64,000 bases of DNA from Pseudomonas laurylsulfativorans (GCF_002906155.1 NZ_MUJK01000001.1:186001-250000); one strand, 5' to 3'; numbered from the stretch's first letter, positions 20,501 to 28,435 are shown. Numbers and translations: made by a program. Notes: generated from the letters alone by a model not told the origin.

Positions 20501-21408
20501 ACACGCTCACGGGCAACGCCGCGGCTAACTTGCTGAACGGTGGCGTCGGTAACGATACGCTCGACGGTGGGGCGGGCAATGACGTTCTGGATGGCGGCGC
20601 AGGCGTTGACAGGATGACGGGCGGCGATGGTTCCGACCTCTACTACGTCGACAACGCTGGCGACGTAGTGGTTGAAACCAATGCGATTGTCAGCACCGGC
20701 GGCAGCGACACGGTCTTCAGCTCTCTCGGCGCCTACACCCTCGGCACCAATGTCGAATATGGTCGGGTCCTCGCCACCGGGGCCGCCGCCCTGACAGGCA
20801 ACAGCCTCAACAACACCCTCTATGCCGGGGCCGGCAACAACGTGCTCAATGGCGGCACCGGCACTGACACGGCCTCCTACGCCTATGCCGGCAGCGCCGT
20901 CAGCGCCAGCCTCGCCGTGACCACGGCCCAGGCCACCGGCGGCTCAGGCTCAGACACCCTGATCGCCATCGAAAACCTCACGGGTTCCAACTACAACGAC
21001 ACACTCACGGGCAACGCTGCCGCCAACCAGCTAAGCGGCGGCACCGGCAATGACATCCTGATCGGCGGAATGGGCAAGGATGTTCTCACCGGCGGCGCCG
21101 GCAACGACATATTCGATTTCAACGCCCTCGCTGAAACGGGGCTGACCAGCGCCACCTGGGACATCATCAGCGACTTCGTCCGGGGAGCCGACAAGATTGA
21201 CCTGTCGACGCTGGATGCCAACACGGCGACGGCCACCAATGAAGCCTTTAACTCGGTCATCGGCAGTACCGCTGCCTTCAGTGCGGCCGGTCAGTTGAAG
21301 GTTTCAGGGGGCGTGCTCTACGGCAATACCGATGCCGACAGCGCTGCCGAGTTCGCCATCCAGATAGTCGGTCTCAACAGCGCGACCACGGCGGACTTTA
21401 TGCTTTAA
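17593..21408 (+). CDS. RTX type I-secreted protein with seven DGGW repeats
   Basis: A 1271-residue secreted repeat protein. It begins with an RTX block (GLAGDDILDGGAGQDKAIY, GNAADYRF). About residues 100-480 hold seven copies of a roughly 50-residue unit with the core DGGW(L/V)V(T/S)W and a second word (I/Y)xxQRYxAxGxxVGGE; seven such units suggest a beta-propeller. RTX units like those of the giant protein (ENLTLTGTSTINGTGNGLANTL) and three longer 150-residue units (TASYxYAGSAVTVSLA...ENLTGSNYND) follow. The end, DIFDFNALAETG...DFVRGADKIDLSTLD, is the serralysin-type type I secretion tail. AAGGA precedes the ATG at 17593. No exporter is nearby. Confidence 0.85.
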   Translation: MAVITGTTSNDDRLGTSEADSITGLAGDDILDGGAGQDKAIYTGNAADYRFGWSNGQLTVTDLNVVGGDEGTDYLRNIESLQFADRLLSVKAGGESRVSTLTPMTYDSISITGLADGGWLVSLQSSDPVVNGKDILIQRYSAAGEKLGDEIAVAPSQYNQEYSDVAGLADGGWVVTWYTYQFVDTGDIYARRFSAAGEAVGEPWRVNTHTAESQNSPAVTALGDGGWLVVWMSRDVAGNNFTIEAQRYDAAGMAVGGETQVNTTTGDNQIVHYSTDVTALKDGGWLVTWHANHPDESRFDIYAQRYDATGNRVGSETQVNTNTLDVQYIPAVTALNDGGWLVSWSSTSVATNSSDIYFQRYNANGQAVGGETLVINSPHFATQSQSFSDVTALADGGWVVTWESGGEQDGSGMAIYAQRYNAAGQAVGGETLVNTTTDGSQISAKVTALEDGGWAVTWVSIGQSSHVNDGIHVQRFSADGTAMRLEVTGGSGDDTLNGQGNMLLAGGTGNDTYAVGDSLIQLREELGAGTDTVKSAVSWVLGANLENLTLTGTSTINGTGNGLANTLTGNAAANTLNGGAGADVMIGGLGNDIYYVDHASDVVSETSATGGVDTVVSSVSRTLGNYQENLTLTGSAALTGTGNSLANTLTGNAAANLLYGGAGNDFLNGGAGVDRMTGDDGSDIYYVDNAADVVVETNATVSTGGSDTVYSFLNAYTLGTHVENGRVLATGIAALTGNGLNNTLYAGVGNNVLNGGIGVDTASYLYAGSAITVSLAATTAQATGGSGADTLIAIENLTGSNYNDRLTGNAAANLLSGGAENDTLDGGGGNDVLNGGTGSDGMTGGDGSDIYYVDNAGDAVVETNATASTGGSDMVYSSLGAYTLSDNVENGRLLATGIAALTGNDLNNTLYAEVGNNVLNGGTGVDTASYFYAGSAVTVSLAVTTAQATGGSGADTLIAIENLTGSNYNDTLTGNAAANLLNGGVGNDTLDGGAGNDVLDGGAGVDRMTGGDGSDLYYVDNAGDVVVETNAIVSTGGSDTVFSSLGAYTLGTNVEYGRVLATGAAALTGNSLNNTLYAGAGNNVLNGGTGTDTASYAYAGSAVSASLAVTTAQATGGSGSDTLIAIENLTGSNYNDTLTGNAAANQLSGGTGNDILIGGMGKDVLTGGAGNDIFDFNALAETGLTSATWDIISDFVRGADKIDLSTLDANTATATNEAFNSVIGSTAAFSAAGQLKVSGGVLYGNTDADSAAEFAIQIVGLNSATTADFML

Positions 21409-21717
21409 CTTGCGAATCTGGCATCTGACAGGGTGGCGCGTAGCGAGTCACCCTTGATTTTCTAGATGCTCCAGGGCGAGTTGGTTTTCGTTGATATTGA
21501 AAAGCAGGGACGGGAGCCAGTCTGAGTTTGGCATCGCGATTCCTCTAGCAGTAGAAAATTGAGCTAGTGAGGGGAGTTTCAAGCGACTGGGAGGGCGTCG
21601 GAGGGAGAGGCGGCTCAGGAATTTTTTGCCGAAGGTTTTTTAGGGGATTGCGGAAATTGGCAAAAAAGATGCGGAAACGATGGAATCACCGACGCGTCCT
21701 TGGTCCAAACCCCAGAA
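21409..21717. other. Intergenic region after the RTX gene
   Basis: About 300 bases with no convincing gene. A weak hairpin (AGGGTG at 21430-21435 with CACCCT at 21449-21454, then TGATTTT) may end the RTX transcript. Confidence 0.4.
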
Positions 21718-21751
21718 ACGACAAAGCCCTGAATAATCAGGGCTTTGTCGT
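21718..21751 (-). terminator. Rho-independent terminator after tRNA-Ser
   Basis: Perfect 15-bp inverted repeat (21718-21732 and 21737-21751) around the loop ATAA, just downstream of the tRNA 3' end. It is symmetrical and could also act on the other strand. Confidence 0.8.
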
Positions 21752-21758
21752 ATAAAGA

Positions 21759-21816
21759 TGGCGGAGGCGATGGGATTCGAACTCATGGACCTGTTACAGT
21801 CGACGGTTTTCAAGTC
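21759..21816 (-). tRNA. tRNA-Ser(UGA) 3' half, prophage/island attachment site
   Basis: Read on the minus strand this gives the anticodon loop CTTGAAA (anticodon UGA), the long variable arm of a class II tRNA, the T-arm GAGTTCGAATCCCAT and the acceptor 3' strand CGCCTCCGCCA. The 5' half (acceptor strand, D-arm and most of the 5' anticodon stem) is absent: sequence to the right of about 21816 does not pair. This is what integration into the 3' part of a tRNA gene leaves at the far end of an island. The complete tRNA, rebuilt by the element, should lie at the other island end, beyond this window. Confidence 0.78.
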
Positions 21817-21942
21817 CGAGATACAAACGCCCGTAATTCGTGGCCTGTAGCATGATTACGTTCTAATACGTTTGTTTTTTGGCTCCGCCGCAGGCCGCAT
21901 TCTACAAGGGGTTGCATCAGCGTTTTGTAACGCGTTTTTCCG

Positions 21943-22070
21943 TTATTTTGACGATTTCGCAATGGTGCCGATGCGACGGTAAACACGTTCATATATGTCG
22001 CCCTCGGTATGCCCCAAGAGCAGGCTCGCTTCTGGCGGACTACTGCCTGTCCCGAACGACCGAGTTCGAC
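21943..22070 (-). pseudogene. Integrase C-terminal remnant
   Basis: The last 31 or so codons of a tyrosine recombinase: EASLLLGHTEGDIYERVYRR followed by IGTIAKSSK, nearly identical to the end of the intact integrase at 27385-28434 (EASLLLGHTKGDITERVYRR). Homology also runs past the stop to about 21913. It ends near 22034, before the IS edge at 22071, and the rest of the gene is not found to the right of the IS. It therefore marks an older element at the same tRNA, cut down by the IS insertion with deletion. Confidence 0.8.
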
Positions 22071-22137
22071 CCAGGCTGTGTGAAAACGCCAGTGTTTGTC
22101 TAACCTTCTGATCGTCTAGATCGTATTGGGGGCGATC

Positions 22138-23574
22138 ATGAAGCGATTCATTGAAGGTGAGGCTCGGACGCAAGTCACGTTGCTGCCTGAGTGCTTGGAC
22201 GATTACGTAGCCGAAGAAAATCCAGTGCGAGTGGTCGACGTTTTCGTCGATGAACTCGACCTGGGTGCACTTGGATTTGAAGGTGTTGATCCTGCTGCAA
22301 CGGGGCGTCCGGCCTACCATCCAGCGATCTTGCTGAAGATCTATATCTACGGCTACCTGAATCGGATTCAGTCCAGCCGCCGGCTGGAGCGCGAGGCCGA
22401 GCGCAATGTCGAGTTGATGTGGCTGACGGGACGTTTGGCTCCGGACTTCAAAACCATTGCCGACTTTCGCAAAGACAACGGCAAAGCTATTCGCAGCGTC
22501 TGCCGGCAATTCGTAGTGCTTTGTCGCAACCTCAATCTCTTCTCCCAATCAATCATCGCCATCGATGGCAGCAAATTCAAAGCCGTCAATAATCGCGACC
22601 GTAACTTCACCCAGGGCAAAGTGAAGGCACGCATGCAGCAGATTGAACAGAGCATTGACCGTTATCTAACAGCGATGGATTCGGCGGATCGGGCAACACC
22701 CGAAGTAGCCGAGGCCAAGGCCGAGCGGTTGAAAGAAAAGATAGAAACGCTGAAAAAGCAGATGCAGAAACTCAAGGACATCGAGGCGCAGCTCCACGAC
22801 AGTCCAGACCAGCAAATCTCTCTTACCGATCCAGATGCACGCTCAATGGCCACGAGCGGCCGAGGCACCGGAACAGTTGGTTACAACGTCCAAACAGCTG
22901 TCGACGACAAACACCATCTGATCATTGCCCATGAGGTGACCAATGTTGGTAATGATCGTGGGCAACTGAGCAATATGGCGAACCAGGCGCGTGAAGAAAT
23001 CGAGGCTGAATCGCTAACGGTGGTGGCCGACCGAGGCTATTACAAAGGTCTGGAAATCCTTGCTTGCGAGCAAGCCGGCATCACTACCTTCGTACCGAAA
23101 CCCCTCACATCTGGCAGCAAAGCCGAAGGCCGATTTGGCAAGCAGGACTTCATCTACGTTGCTGCATCGGACGAGTATCGATGCCCAGCGGGACAGTTAC
23201 TGACCCGGCGGTATTCGTCGGTGGAAGACGGCATGTTATTGCATTGTTACTACTTCTCGGGCTGCCAGTCCTGCTCAATGCAAAAGCAATGCACCACGAG
23301 TAAAGAACGCCGGGTAAAGCGCTGGGAACATGAAGCCGTAGTCGATGCAATGCAGGCTCGGCTGGATCATGATCCAACGATGATGAGGCGTCGCCGCCAG
23401 ACCGTTGAACATCCTTTTGGAACGCTCAAATACTGGATGGGAAGTACCCACTTCCTGACCAAAACCCTGCCGAGGGTAAGCACCGAGATGAGCCTTCATG
23501 TGCTCGCCTACAACCTCAAGCGAATGATGAGCATCTTCGGCATTGCAGGATTGCTTGAAGCGATCAGGGCGTGA
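22138..23574 (+). CDS. IS1182-family transposase
   Basis: A 478-residue DDE transposase. It opens with a conserved N-terminal domain (LLPECLDDYVAEENPVRVVD, GRPAYHPAILLKIYIYGY). The DDE fold follows: first Asp in IAIDGSKFKAVN near residue 145, second in VVADRGYYKG near 300, and Glu in RQTVEHPFGTLKYWMG near 425. A coiled-coil insertion (about residues 165-225) and a cysteine cluster (CQSCSMQKQC) are typical of the family. The ATG at 22138 is preceded by GGGGGC. Nothing suggests inactivation. Confidence 0.93.
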   Translation: MKRFIEGEARTQVTLLPECLDDYVAEENPVRVVDVFVDELDLGALGFEGVDPAATGRPAYHPAILLKIYIYGYLNRIQSSRRLEREAERNVELMWLTGRLAPDFKTIADFRKDNGKAIRSVCRQFVVLCRNLNLFSQSIIAIDGSKFKAVNNRDRNFTQGKVKARMQQIEQSIDRYLTAMDSADRATPEVAEAKAERLKEKIETLKKQMQKLKDIEAQLHDSPDQQISLTDPDARSMATSGRGTGTVGYNVQTAVDDKHHLIIAHEVTNVGNDRGQLSNMANQAREEIEAESLTVVADRGYYKGLEILACEQAGITTFVPKPLTSGSKAEGRFGKQDFIYVAASDEYRCPAGQLLTRRYSSVEDGMLLHCYYFSGCQSCSMQKQCTTSKERRVKRWEHEAVVDAMQARLDHDPTMMRRRRQTVEHPFGTLKYWMGSTHFLTKTLPRVSTEMSLHVLAYNLKRMMSIFGIAGLLEAIRA

Positions 23575-23601
23575 GTCCAGCCGCTTGCTCGCCCGTTAGT
23601 A

Positions 23602-23633
23602 GCGATTTGGGCCGCTGGCGCGGCCCAAATCGC
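23602..23633 (+). terminator. Hairpin behind the transposase gene
   Basis: Perfect 14-bp arms (23602-23615 and 23620-23633) around TGGC, 30 bases after the transposase stop. There is no U-run, so it is a terminator-like or transcript-protecting hairpin rather than a standard intrinsic terminator. Confidence 0.55.
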
Positions 23634-23954
23634 ATTTACGAACACCTATGTAGCTGACTAAGGTAATTCGCGCTTCCGTCTGCTGTTTCGCAGGCAACGC
23701 ACGCAACTCTCCGTTATCGACGTACTCAGTGCGTTTTCACACAGCCTGGACCCATAGCTGTCTTACACCGTAGATAGCTATCGACCAGAACCAGGCATGA
23801 AAATCGTCCACAAAATCAGCATCCATTCATCGGTGTGAATTCGATGAATTTTGGCGCGCATGAAAAATTACAATGGACGGTCGCCTTGAGGACGTGATCA
23901 CTGCTACCACAACCGCTATATTGGGGTAGTGGAGTTAGGTAAACGGAAGCTACA
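23634..23954. other. IS right end and adjoining non-coding DNA
   Basis: The first 115 bases are the right end of the IS. The remaining 205 bases before the next gene show no gene. GGAAG at 23945 serves as the ribosome site of the gene that follows. Confidence 0.5.
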
Positions 23955-24866
23955 ATGCTTCCAACGGAAAATTTTCGGCAGCTGGGTGAGACTGTGGAGT
24001 TAATATGCGCTTGGTGGAACTGTCGGCTATCCCCACCGAAAAATGGAGCAACCCAATATGCCATAACCGATGGATTTAACTTGGCAATATGTGAGTTGCT
24101 AGAGCGAGGCGTGGATATTTTAGGCCTGTGCGAAGTGGCGAGAAAGCATGTCAGTCATTTGGAAGTATTGTTAGAGGATCATAACTTAGAACGCTACAAG
24201 GTCCTTGACTTGTATGCGGGCGGAAAGTCAATTGATGATTTTTGCTTGATCTATAACTCTGACAAATTTTCCGCAGCAATTGCTCTAGATTCCGCCAATA
24301 TAAGAGATGCCCTGACTAATACGTGGTTGAAGGCGGGGGTGTTTGCTCAGCTCCAATTCATGACTGGCGAAAAATTATTTGTTGGGCTTTCTCACTGGCA
24401 AAGTAGACAAACATTTGCAGAAGGAAGTGTAAATCGTCTTCGGCTCGGCCAGGCTCTGCGTACAAAAGTTACTGAATTTATGGATGAAAGTCCAAGTTCT
24501 CCAATTATTCTTCTAGGCGACTATAATGACGAACCGTATCATGACTCAATAGTAAGTGGGATAGGCGCTAGTCGAGATGTAGAGTTCGTGCGTAAGCGAC
24601 CGCATTACTTTTACAACCCTTACTGGGGGTGCCTAGGGCCACGCGAAGGTACGTTCCCGCAAGGATCATACATTCACACCTCTGCAATCGAGGGAAGCGG
24701 AGGTGCGATCTATGACCAGATACTTTTCTCTTCTCATTTTTTACGAGATTGGAGATTTGAATGTGCAGGATCAGTTGTGGGCGACATCTCTATGCTTGAA
24801 TCTGAAATGGTCTGGAGCGATGTTTCCGACCACTACCCCGTATTGAGCCATCTTGTAAGGAATTAG
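23955..24866 (+). CDS. Endonuclease/exonuclease/phosphatase-family protein
   Basis: A 303-residue protein of the Mg-dependent EEP fold, which cleaves phosphodiester bonds in nucleic acids or lipids or removes phosphates. All expected active-site words are present: WWNCR near residue 20, DILGLCEV (catalytic Glu) near 55, LSHWQS near 145, LLGDYNDEPYH (Asp-x-Asn-Asp) near 185 and SDHYPVLSHL near the end. There is no signal peptide or membrane segment, so it acts in the cytoplasm. Base composition is clearly more AT-rich than the neighbouring chromosome, a sign of transfer. The next gene starts 2 bases after its stop, so they form a pair. A role in anti-phage defence is inference from location. 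Confidence 0.8.
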   Translation: MLPTENFRQLGETVELICAWWNCRLSPPKNGATQYAITDGFNLAICELLERGVDILGLCEVARKHVSHLEVLLEDHNLERYKVLDLYAGGKSIDDFCLIYNSDKFSAAIALDSANIRDALTNTWLKAGVFAQLQFMTGEKLFVGLSHWQSRQTFAEGSVNRLRLGQALRTKVTEFMDESPSSPIILLGDYNDEPYHDSIVSGIGASRDVEFVRKRPHYFYNPYWGCLGPREGTFPQGSYIHTSAIEGSGGAIYDQILFSSHFLRDWRFECAGSVVGDISMLESEMVWSDVSDHYPVLSHLVRN

Positions 24867-24868
24867 CC

Positions 24869-25294
24869 ATGAAATTTTTAGACTCGATAAAATCCGGCAT
24901 CGCTAAAGCCGAAGCGGCGGATCAAAACCTAAACGCTGTAACAGCCATTTTCAGTGAATTAAATGCAGAGTTATCTGATTACACGGATGGAAAGCTTAAA
25001 ATCACTAGAACAATGAGTCTAAATTCAAAAGTTGCTGCCATAAGCGCTATGGGTTTAGAAAGCCCAGCAAGTGAGAATACTAAGTCAGATATCATATCGT
25101 TGAGCAGTAAAACCGAAAATAAAATTTATGCCGAGGTAGCAAGGTGGCGCCAGCATGTTAGCGGGTTCCCCTGCATGTTAAGCTTTGAAGGTAGAGAATA
25201 CATTTGCGAAAATATAGAAGATCTAAAAGCAGCTTTAGGTGAATTGCTATCCTCTGTTATCTTCGGAAAGGCGCTTTCGAAAGCATTGCTTTAG
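24869..25294 (+). CDS. Unrecognised 141-residue partner of the EEP nuclease
   Basis: I do not recognise this protein. It is mainly helical in its first 90 residues (FLDSIKSGIAKAEAADQNLN..., EIN-type acidic heptads), then has a compact motif ARWRQHVSGFPCMLSFEGRE leading to YICENIEDLKAALGELL, and ends with a hydrophobic helix (SSVIFGKALSKALL). There is no signal peptide. It begins 2 bases after the EEP-family gene and shares its AT-rich composition, so the two are almost certainly co-expressed. It could be an inhibitor, a sensor or a structural partner. Nothing in the sequence decides between these. Confidence 0.65.
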   Translation: MKFLDSIKSGIAKAEAADQNLNAVTAIFSELNAELSDYTDGKLKITRTMSLNSKVAAISAMGLESPASENTKSDIISLSSKTENKIYAEVARWRQHVSGFPCMLSFEGREYICENIEDLKAALGELLSSVIFGKALSKALL

Positions 25295-25606
25295 GTTAGC
25301 AACGGGGCATTAGGTTGACTTAAAATTTGTATTGTTGCTTCCCTCTTAATTGTGAGTAGCGGCCGAGCTGCCAGTAGCACCTGCTTGAACCTACAGGGTA
25401 CCTGCACTTGCATAGTCGATGTAGTTCGGTAGTATTTAGAGTTACGTCGAATTATCGTAATACCATCGACCGATTGCTTTTGGCCGATTGCTGTCCGCCG
25501 CGAAGGGCGGCAGTCGACCCAAAGAGGCTATTCGCTTTGTTCAGGTTGAGAAGAGACCGCGTCATGTAACCACCCAGTTACAAGTGCGAACGATTTAGGC
25601 GTATTC
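25295..25606. other. Intergenic region between convergent cargo genes
   Basis: About 310 bases between the rightward nuclease pair and a leftward gene. I see no gene and no clear terminator. Confidence 0.5.
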
Positions 25607-26032
25607 TCAGGAAAACTTAATTCCAGATAAGGTCAATCTCGCAAATGGATCTCCAGATCCAAACACCCAACCTTCAGGCATGGTCGTTTTCCAGCCACGT
25701 TGTTTATCCAACCGATCTTTTTCTTCTTCTGAAATTAGAACAATCGCAAGATGCCGCTCAATCATCTTTGCCACATCTTCGATAATCTTGCCTTCTTGAT
25801 ACATTTTTATGCTTTGGTCACGGATGAGGACACATGGCACAATATGCTCTCTATAATTTCCTCCGTTTGATGATTTTCCGCATATCAGCCACTCATCAGG
25901 TATTACGTGTTCAAAAATCCTGGTGCTGCCAACCCTACTTTCTTCCCAATGATCGCGAAATAATTCCGCAAGTCTTTTTATAGCTCTCAGCTTCTTTTCT
26001 GGTTGCGTACGCTTTGTCATGTTGGTTGCCAT
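25607..26032 (-). CDS. Conserved hypothetical protein
   Basis: A 141-residue soluble protein that I do not assign to a named family. It has a basic N-terminus (MTKRTQPEKKLRAIKRLAELF), a central CGKSSNGGNYREHIVPC stretch, the helical segment MYQEGKIIEDVAKMIERHL and a C-terminal MPEGWVFGSGDPFARL. The style recalls accessory proteins of prophages and integrative elements. The start at 26032 (MATN) is preceded by AGGCG; a GTG 15 bases earlier is possible. It lies downstream of, and co-directional with, the HNH gene. Confidence 0.55.
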   Translation of the reverse strand: MATNMTKRTQPEKKLRAIKRLAELFRDHWEESRVGSTRIFEHVIPDEWLICGKSSNGGNYREHIVPCVLIRDQSIKMYQEGKIIEDVAKMIERHLAIVLISEEEKDRLDKQRGWKTTMPEGWVFGSGDPFARLTLSGIKFS

Positions 26033-26099
26033 TTTTGCGCCTAACACACGACTTGTTCATTTTGATTGATGAGGAGTCGAGCGCAGGCCTATTTTTCAT

Positions 26100-26996
26100 T
26101 TAGTTATCAAAAATCACATTTTTTAACCCGCTAATGCTTGGCATGGGGCTCATTCGGTGAATAATTCGATGACAGTTTGAGCAAACTACAGCCAGCTCGC
26201 TAAGCTTTGTCTTAGTATTGCGATCCGATTTGTGCAGAGGGGTGAGGTGGTGGACTTCGCAGAATTTTTCACCATGCTTTCCGTATACCTTTTCAAAGTC
26301 GAAGCCACAAACCTCACAGCACAGTGCACCAGTTGCGGCCAAAACCGCGGCTCTCTTCTTTTTGACGATGGTGCTGTTTCTCTCACGGCGGAAATGTGAA
26401 ACTAGTCGAGGGTTTCCCTCTGATCCAAACGCTTCCGAATCCACGTCTGGCAGTCTATCGGGCCTGGAGTCTCGTTCAATCAGGAGAAGGACCTTATCGA
26501 CTAACTCCGCACTTTCTGGCTTGTCCGCGTACCAGACATTGCTTTGACCAATGCCTCCTTTCACCGCGCGCGGAATCATGAACTCGCGTTCGTAAGCAGG
26601 CAGCAACCTAACATCACCAGCAGATGCTGAAATTCGATAGACTTCTATTTCATTTTTTCTGTGGTTTTTTGATGGCTTACTAATCCGCTGGAGCTCGCGA
26701 TAAACGGTGGCGTTCTTGTACCAACCGACCACTGCTGTGCCACCACTATCTGGTCCGGCAGTCCATACAACAGTTACGCCATCTGCATATTCCTCGCCCT
26801 TTTTGGCCCCTAACTTTTCGACACTGATGCGACCGGTAGACTGAACGTATCCATAGACCTTTCCATTTGCATTGGTAAAGTTGCAGACCTCATGTCCAAT
26901 CGAATCATTATTGTACGAGCCGCCGCGCTGGATAGAGTCCCCATCTATGCCGTCGTAGCGTTCCATCCAGCCAATATTGCAAAATATTATCGACAT
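26100..26996 (-). CDS. HNH endonuclease, possibly modification-dependent
   Basis: A 298-residue protein with two parts. The C-terminal 75 residues form an HNH nuclease of the McrA-like type: CCEVCGFDF, then CEVHHLTPLHKSD, then LAVVCSNCHRIIHR, giving the zinc cysteines and the catalytic His-His...Asn/His pattern. The N-terminal 200 residues (IGWMERYDGID..., GTAVVGWYKNATVYRE) look like the reader domain fused to HNH nucleases in type IV restriction enzymes. That resemblance is from memory and not proven. It sits in the AT-rich island cargo between an IS and the prophage integrase, a common place for restriction genes. Confidence 0.78.
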   Translation of the reverse strand: MSIIFCNIGWMERYDGIDGDSIQRGGSYNNDSIGHEVCNFTNANGKVYGYVQSTGRISVEKLGAKKGEEYADGVTVVWTAGPDSGGTAVVGWYKNATVYRELQRISKPSKNHRKNEIEVYRISASAGDVRLLPAYEREFMIPRAVKGGIGQSNVWYADKPESAELVDKVLLLIERDSRPDRLPDVDSEAFGSEGNPRLVSHFRRERNSTIVKKKRAAVLAATGALCCEVCGFDFEKVYGKHGEKFCEVHHLTPLHKSDRNTKTKLSELAVVCSNCHRIIHRMSPMPSISGLKNVIFDN

Positions 26997-27384
26997 AAAT
27001 TTTCCTTGGCATCTAAGTTATTTTTAATGAGCAGCCTGTGGTACACGGAGCATCCTGTGAGCCAAATAACGGTTTTAATCACCGTTCAAGCAGTCTCTGA
27101 CCATATTCTTGGGGAGTTCAACGCATAGTAGTGCGCTGTTTGCAAAGGCACGGCAGTTGTATGCCATAGCGGAAAGTCCCTTTTGCGTGGTGGACCAACC
27201 AAGCATTGAGACTAGCGTAGAGCAGGGAGGAGAAACAACCGGGATGGTCCCTCTAGGTCAAAATTGCCCGGTGAAAACGGGAGTAGATCCATTTATTGAA
27301 CGTCTTCTCTTGGCTGTGGATTCAACCGGTCGATGCAACAGATTGGATAAATTTTTCAGCGGGTGTTTCGTAACGCGTTTTCCG
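26997..27384. other. Non-coding stretch left of the prophage integrase
   Basis: About 390 bases with no convincing gene. The final 30 bases (from about 27356) resemble the DNA past the stop of the integrase remnant at 21913, so an ancestral attachment region lies here. I cannot find a second copy of the tRNA-Ser 3' end in it. Confidence 0.4.
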
Positions 27385-28434
27385 CTATTTTGACGGCTTC
27401 GCAATGGCGCCGACGCGACGGTAAACGCGTTCAGTTATGTCACCCTTGGTATGTCCCAAGAGCAGGCTCGCCTCGCCGATGTCAGTAATTTCCGACGCGG
27501 CTTTTGGCCTGATGTCCCGAAACTGAAAGCTGCTGATTCTTCCAGCAAGCAGCATGTCGCCAGTCTCGATCGCCTCTTTCTTGGCCATTTCCCGGGCCTT
27601 ATCCCAGCGGTCGCGAAGCATCTTGGCTGTCATACGCTTCCCACGCACACTCACAATCAGGTAACTCGAAACGTGCTGAGCGTTTCGCTCTGCGATTTTT
27701 GCGATCAGCATACCCAGGCTGTTTTCCGAACCGCTGGTAGTCATCTGGATACGCAGCTTCTTGTGCGTTTTGCTCTGCTGCACCATTAAATACCCCCCTT
27801 CGATATCATCCTTGCGCATGACTAGGACGTCGGCCGGCCGTTGCCCTGTCAGGTAGGCAAGGTCCATCGCATCTTTCAGCTCTTGAGCTGCTTTCTTGTA
27901 AACAGCATCCCAAACCGCATCGTTCGCGTAATAGTCCCGAGGCTTCTCCTTGTTCTTGCGTACACCCTGACAGGGATTTTCTTTGGAGGTCAGACCCCAC
28001 TCACGTGCCATATTGAATACGTGAGAGAGCGTGGCTATTTCACGGTTGGCCCGGACCTTTGCAGTTCGAGCGTCTCGATAACCAGCGATCGTGGCCGGCG
28101 TGATTGAGTCGATGGGGGCATTGTCGAAAAGTGGTCGCAGCTGTTTGATCTCTGAAAGGTTGTCTCTCTGTGTGCGGAGCGCCTTCTTCGGGACAATGTC
28201 GCGAATATAGCGGTCAAAAATCCCCTTCATAGTCCGCAAGTCCAGTGGTATTTCCTTGGCTTCGAGTTCCGCCCACTTGAGCCTGGCTTGGTCGAGATCC
28301 TTGCCCAGTGGGATCGCCTTTCCTGTGGAGTCCAGGTAGTAATAGGCGATCCAGGTTTTCCCGCTCTTACGTGGCCGCGACCATTGATACATCCGAGGCG
28401 GCAAATGGCGGGTTGCGGTTTTGCGGGGGCGCAT
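27385..28434 (-). CDS. int: Tyrosine-type phage integrase
   Basis: A 349-residue site-specific recombinase. The N-terminal arm and core-binding domains fill about residues 1-165 (KTWIAYYYLDSTGKAIPLG, KALRTQRDNLSEIKQLRPLF). The catalytic domain shows the first Arg in TGQRPADVL near 200, QFRDIRPKAAS (second Arg box, with Gln-Phe in place of the usual His) near 305, LLLGHTKGD (His) and the Tyr nucleophile in ITERVYRR near 338. It overlaps the stop of the DUF4224 gene and closes the leftward early operon. The closely related remnant next to tRNA-Ser(UGA) suggests that tRNA as its target. Confidence 0.93.
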   Translation of the reverse strand: MRPRKTATRHLPPRMYQWSRPRKSGKTWIAYYYLDSTGKAIPLGKDLDQARLKWAELEAKEIPLDLRTMKGIFDRYIRDIVPKKALRTQRDNLSEIKQLRPLFDNAPIDSITPATIAGYRDARTAKVRANREIATLSHVFNMAREWGLTSKENPCQGVRKNKEKPRDYYANDAVWDAVYKKAAQELKDAMDLAYLTGQRPADVLVMRKDDIEGGYLMVQQSKTHKKLRIQMTTSGSENSLGMLIAKIAERNAQHVSSYLIVSVRGKRMTAKMLRDRWDKAREMAKKEAIETGDMLLAGRISSFQFRDIRPKAASEITDIGEASLLLGHTKGDITERVYRRVGAIAKPSK

Positions 28435-28435
28435 A

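Larger units (their letters stand above)
22071..23749 (+). mobile_element. IS1182-family insertion sequence
   Basis: A 1679-bp element bounded by perfect 19-bp inverted ends (22071-22089 and 23731-23749, outer end CCAGGCTGTG). It encloses a single transposase gene and a strong hairpin behind it. The flanks (TTCGAC on the left, ACCCAT on the right) show no clear target duplication, in line with an adjacent deletion or a target rule I cannot resolve. The element looks complete and may be mobile. Confidence 0.88.

Noticed and set aside
21943..22548. 201-codon leftward frame
   Set aside because: It joins antisense IS sequence to the integrase relic. Only the last 31 or so codons are real integrase sequence.
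27109..27393. 94-codon frame left of the integrase
   Set aside because: No ribosome site, no family resemblance, and it runs into the integrase 3' end.
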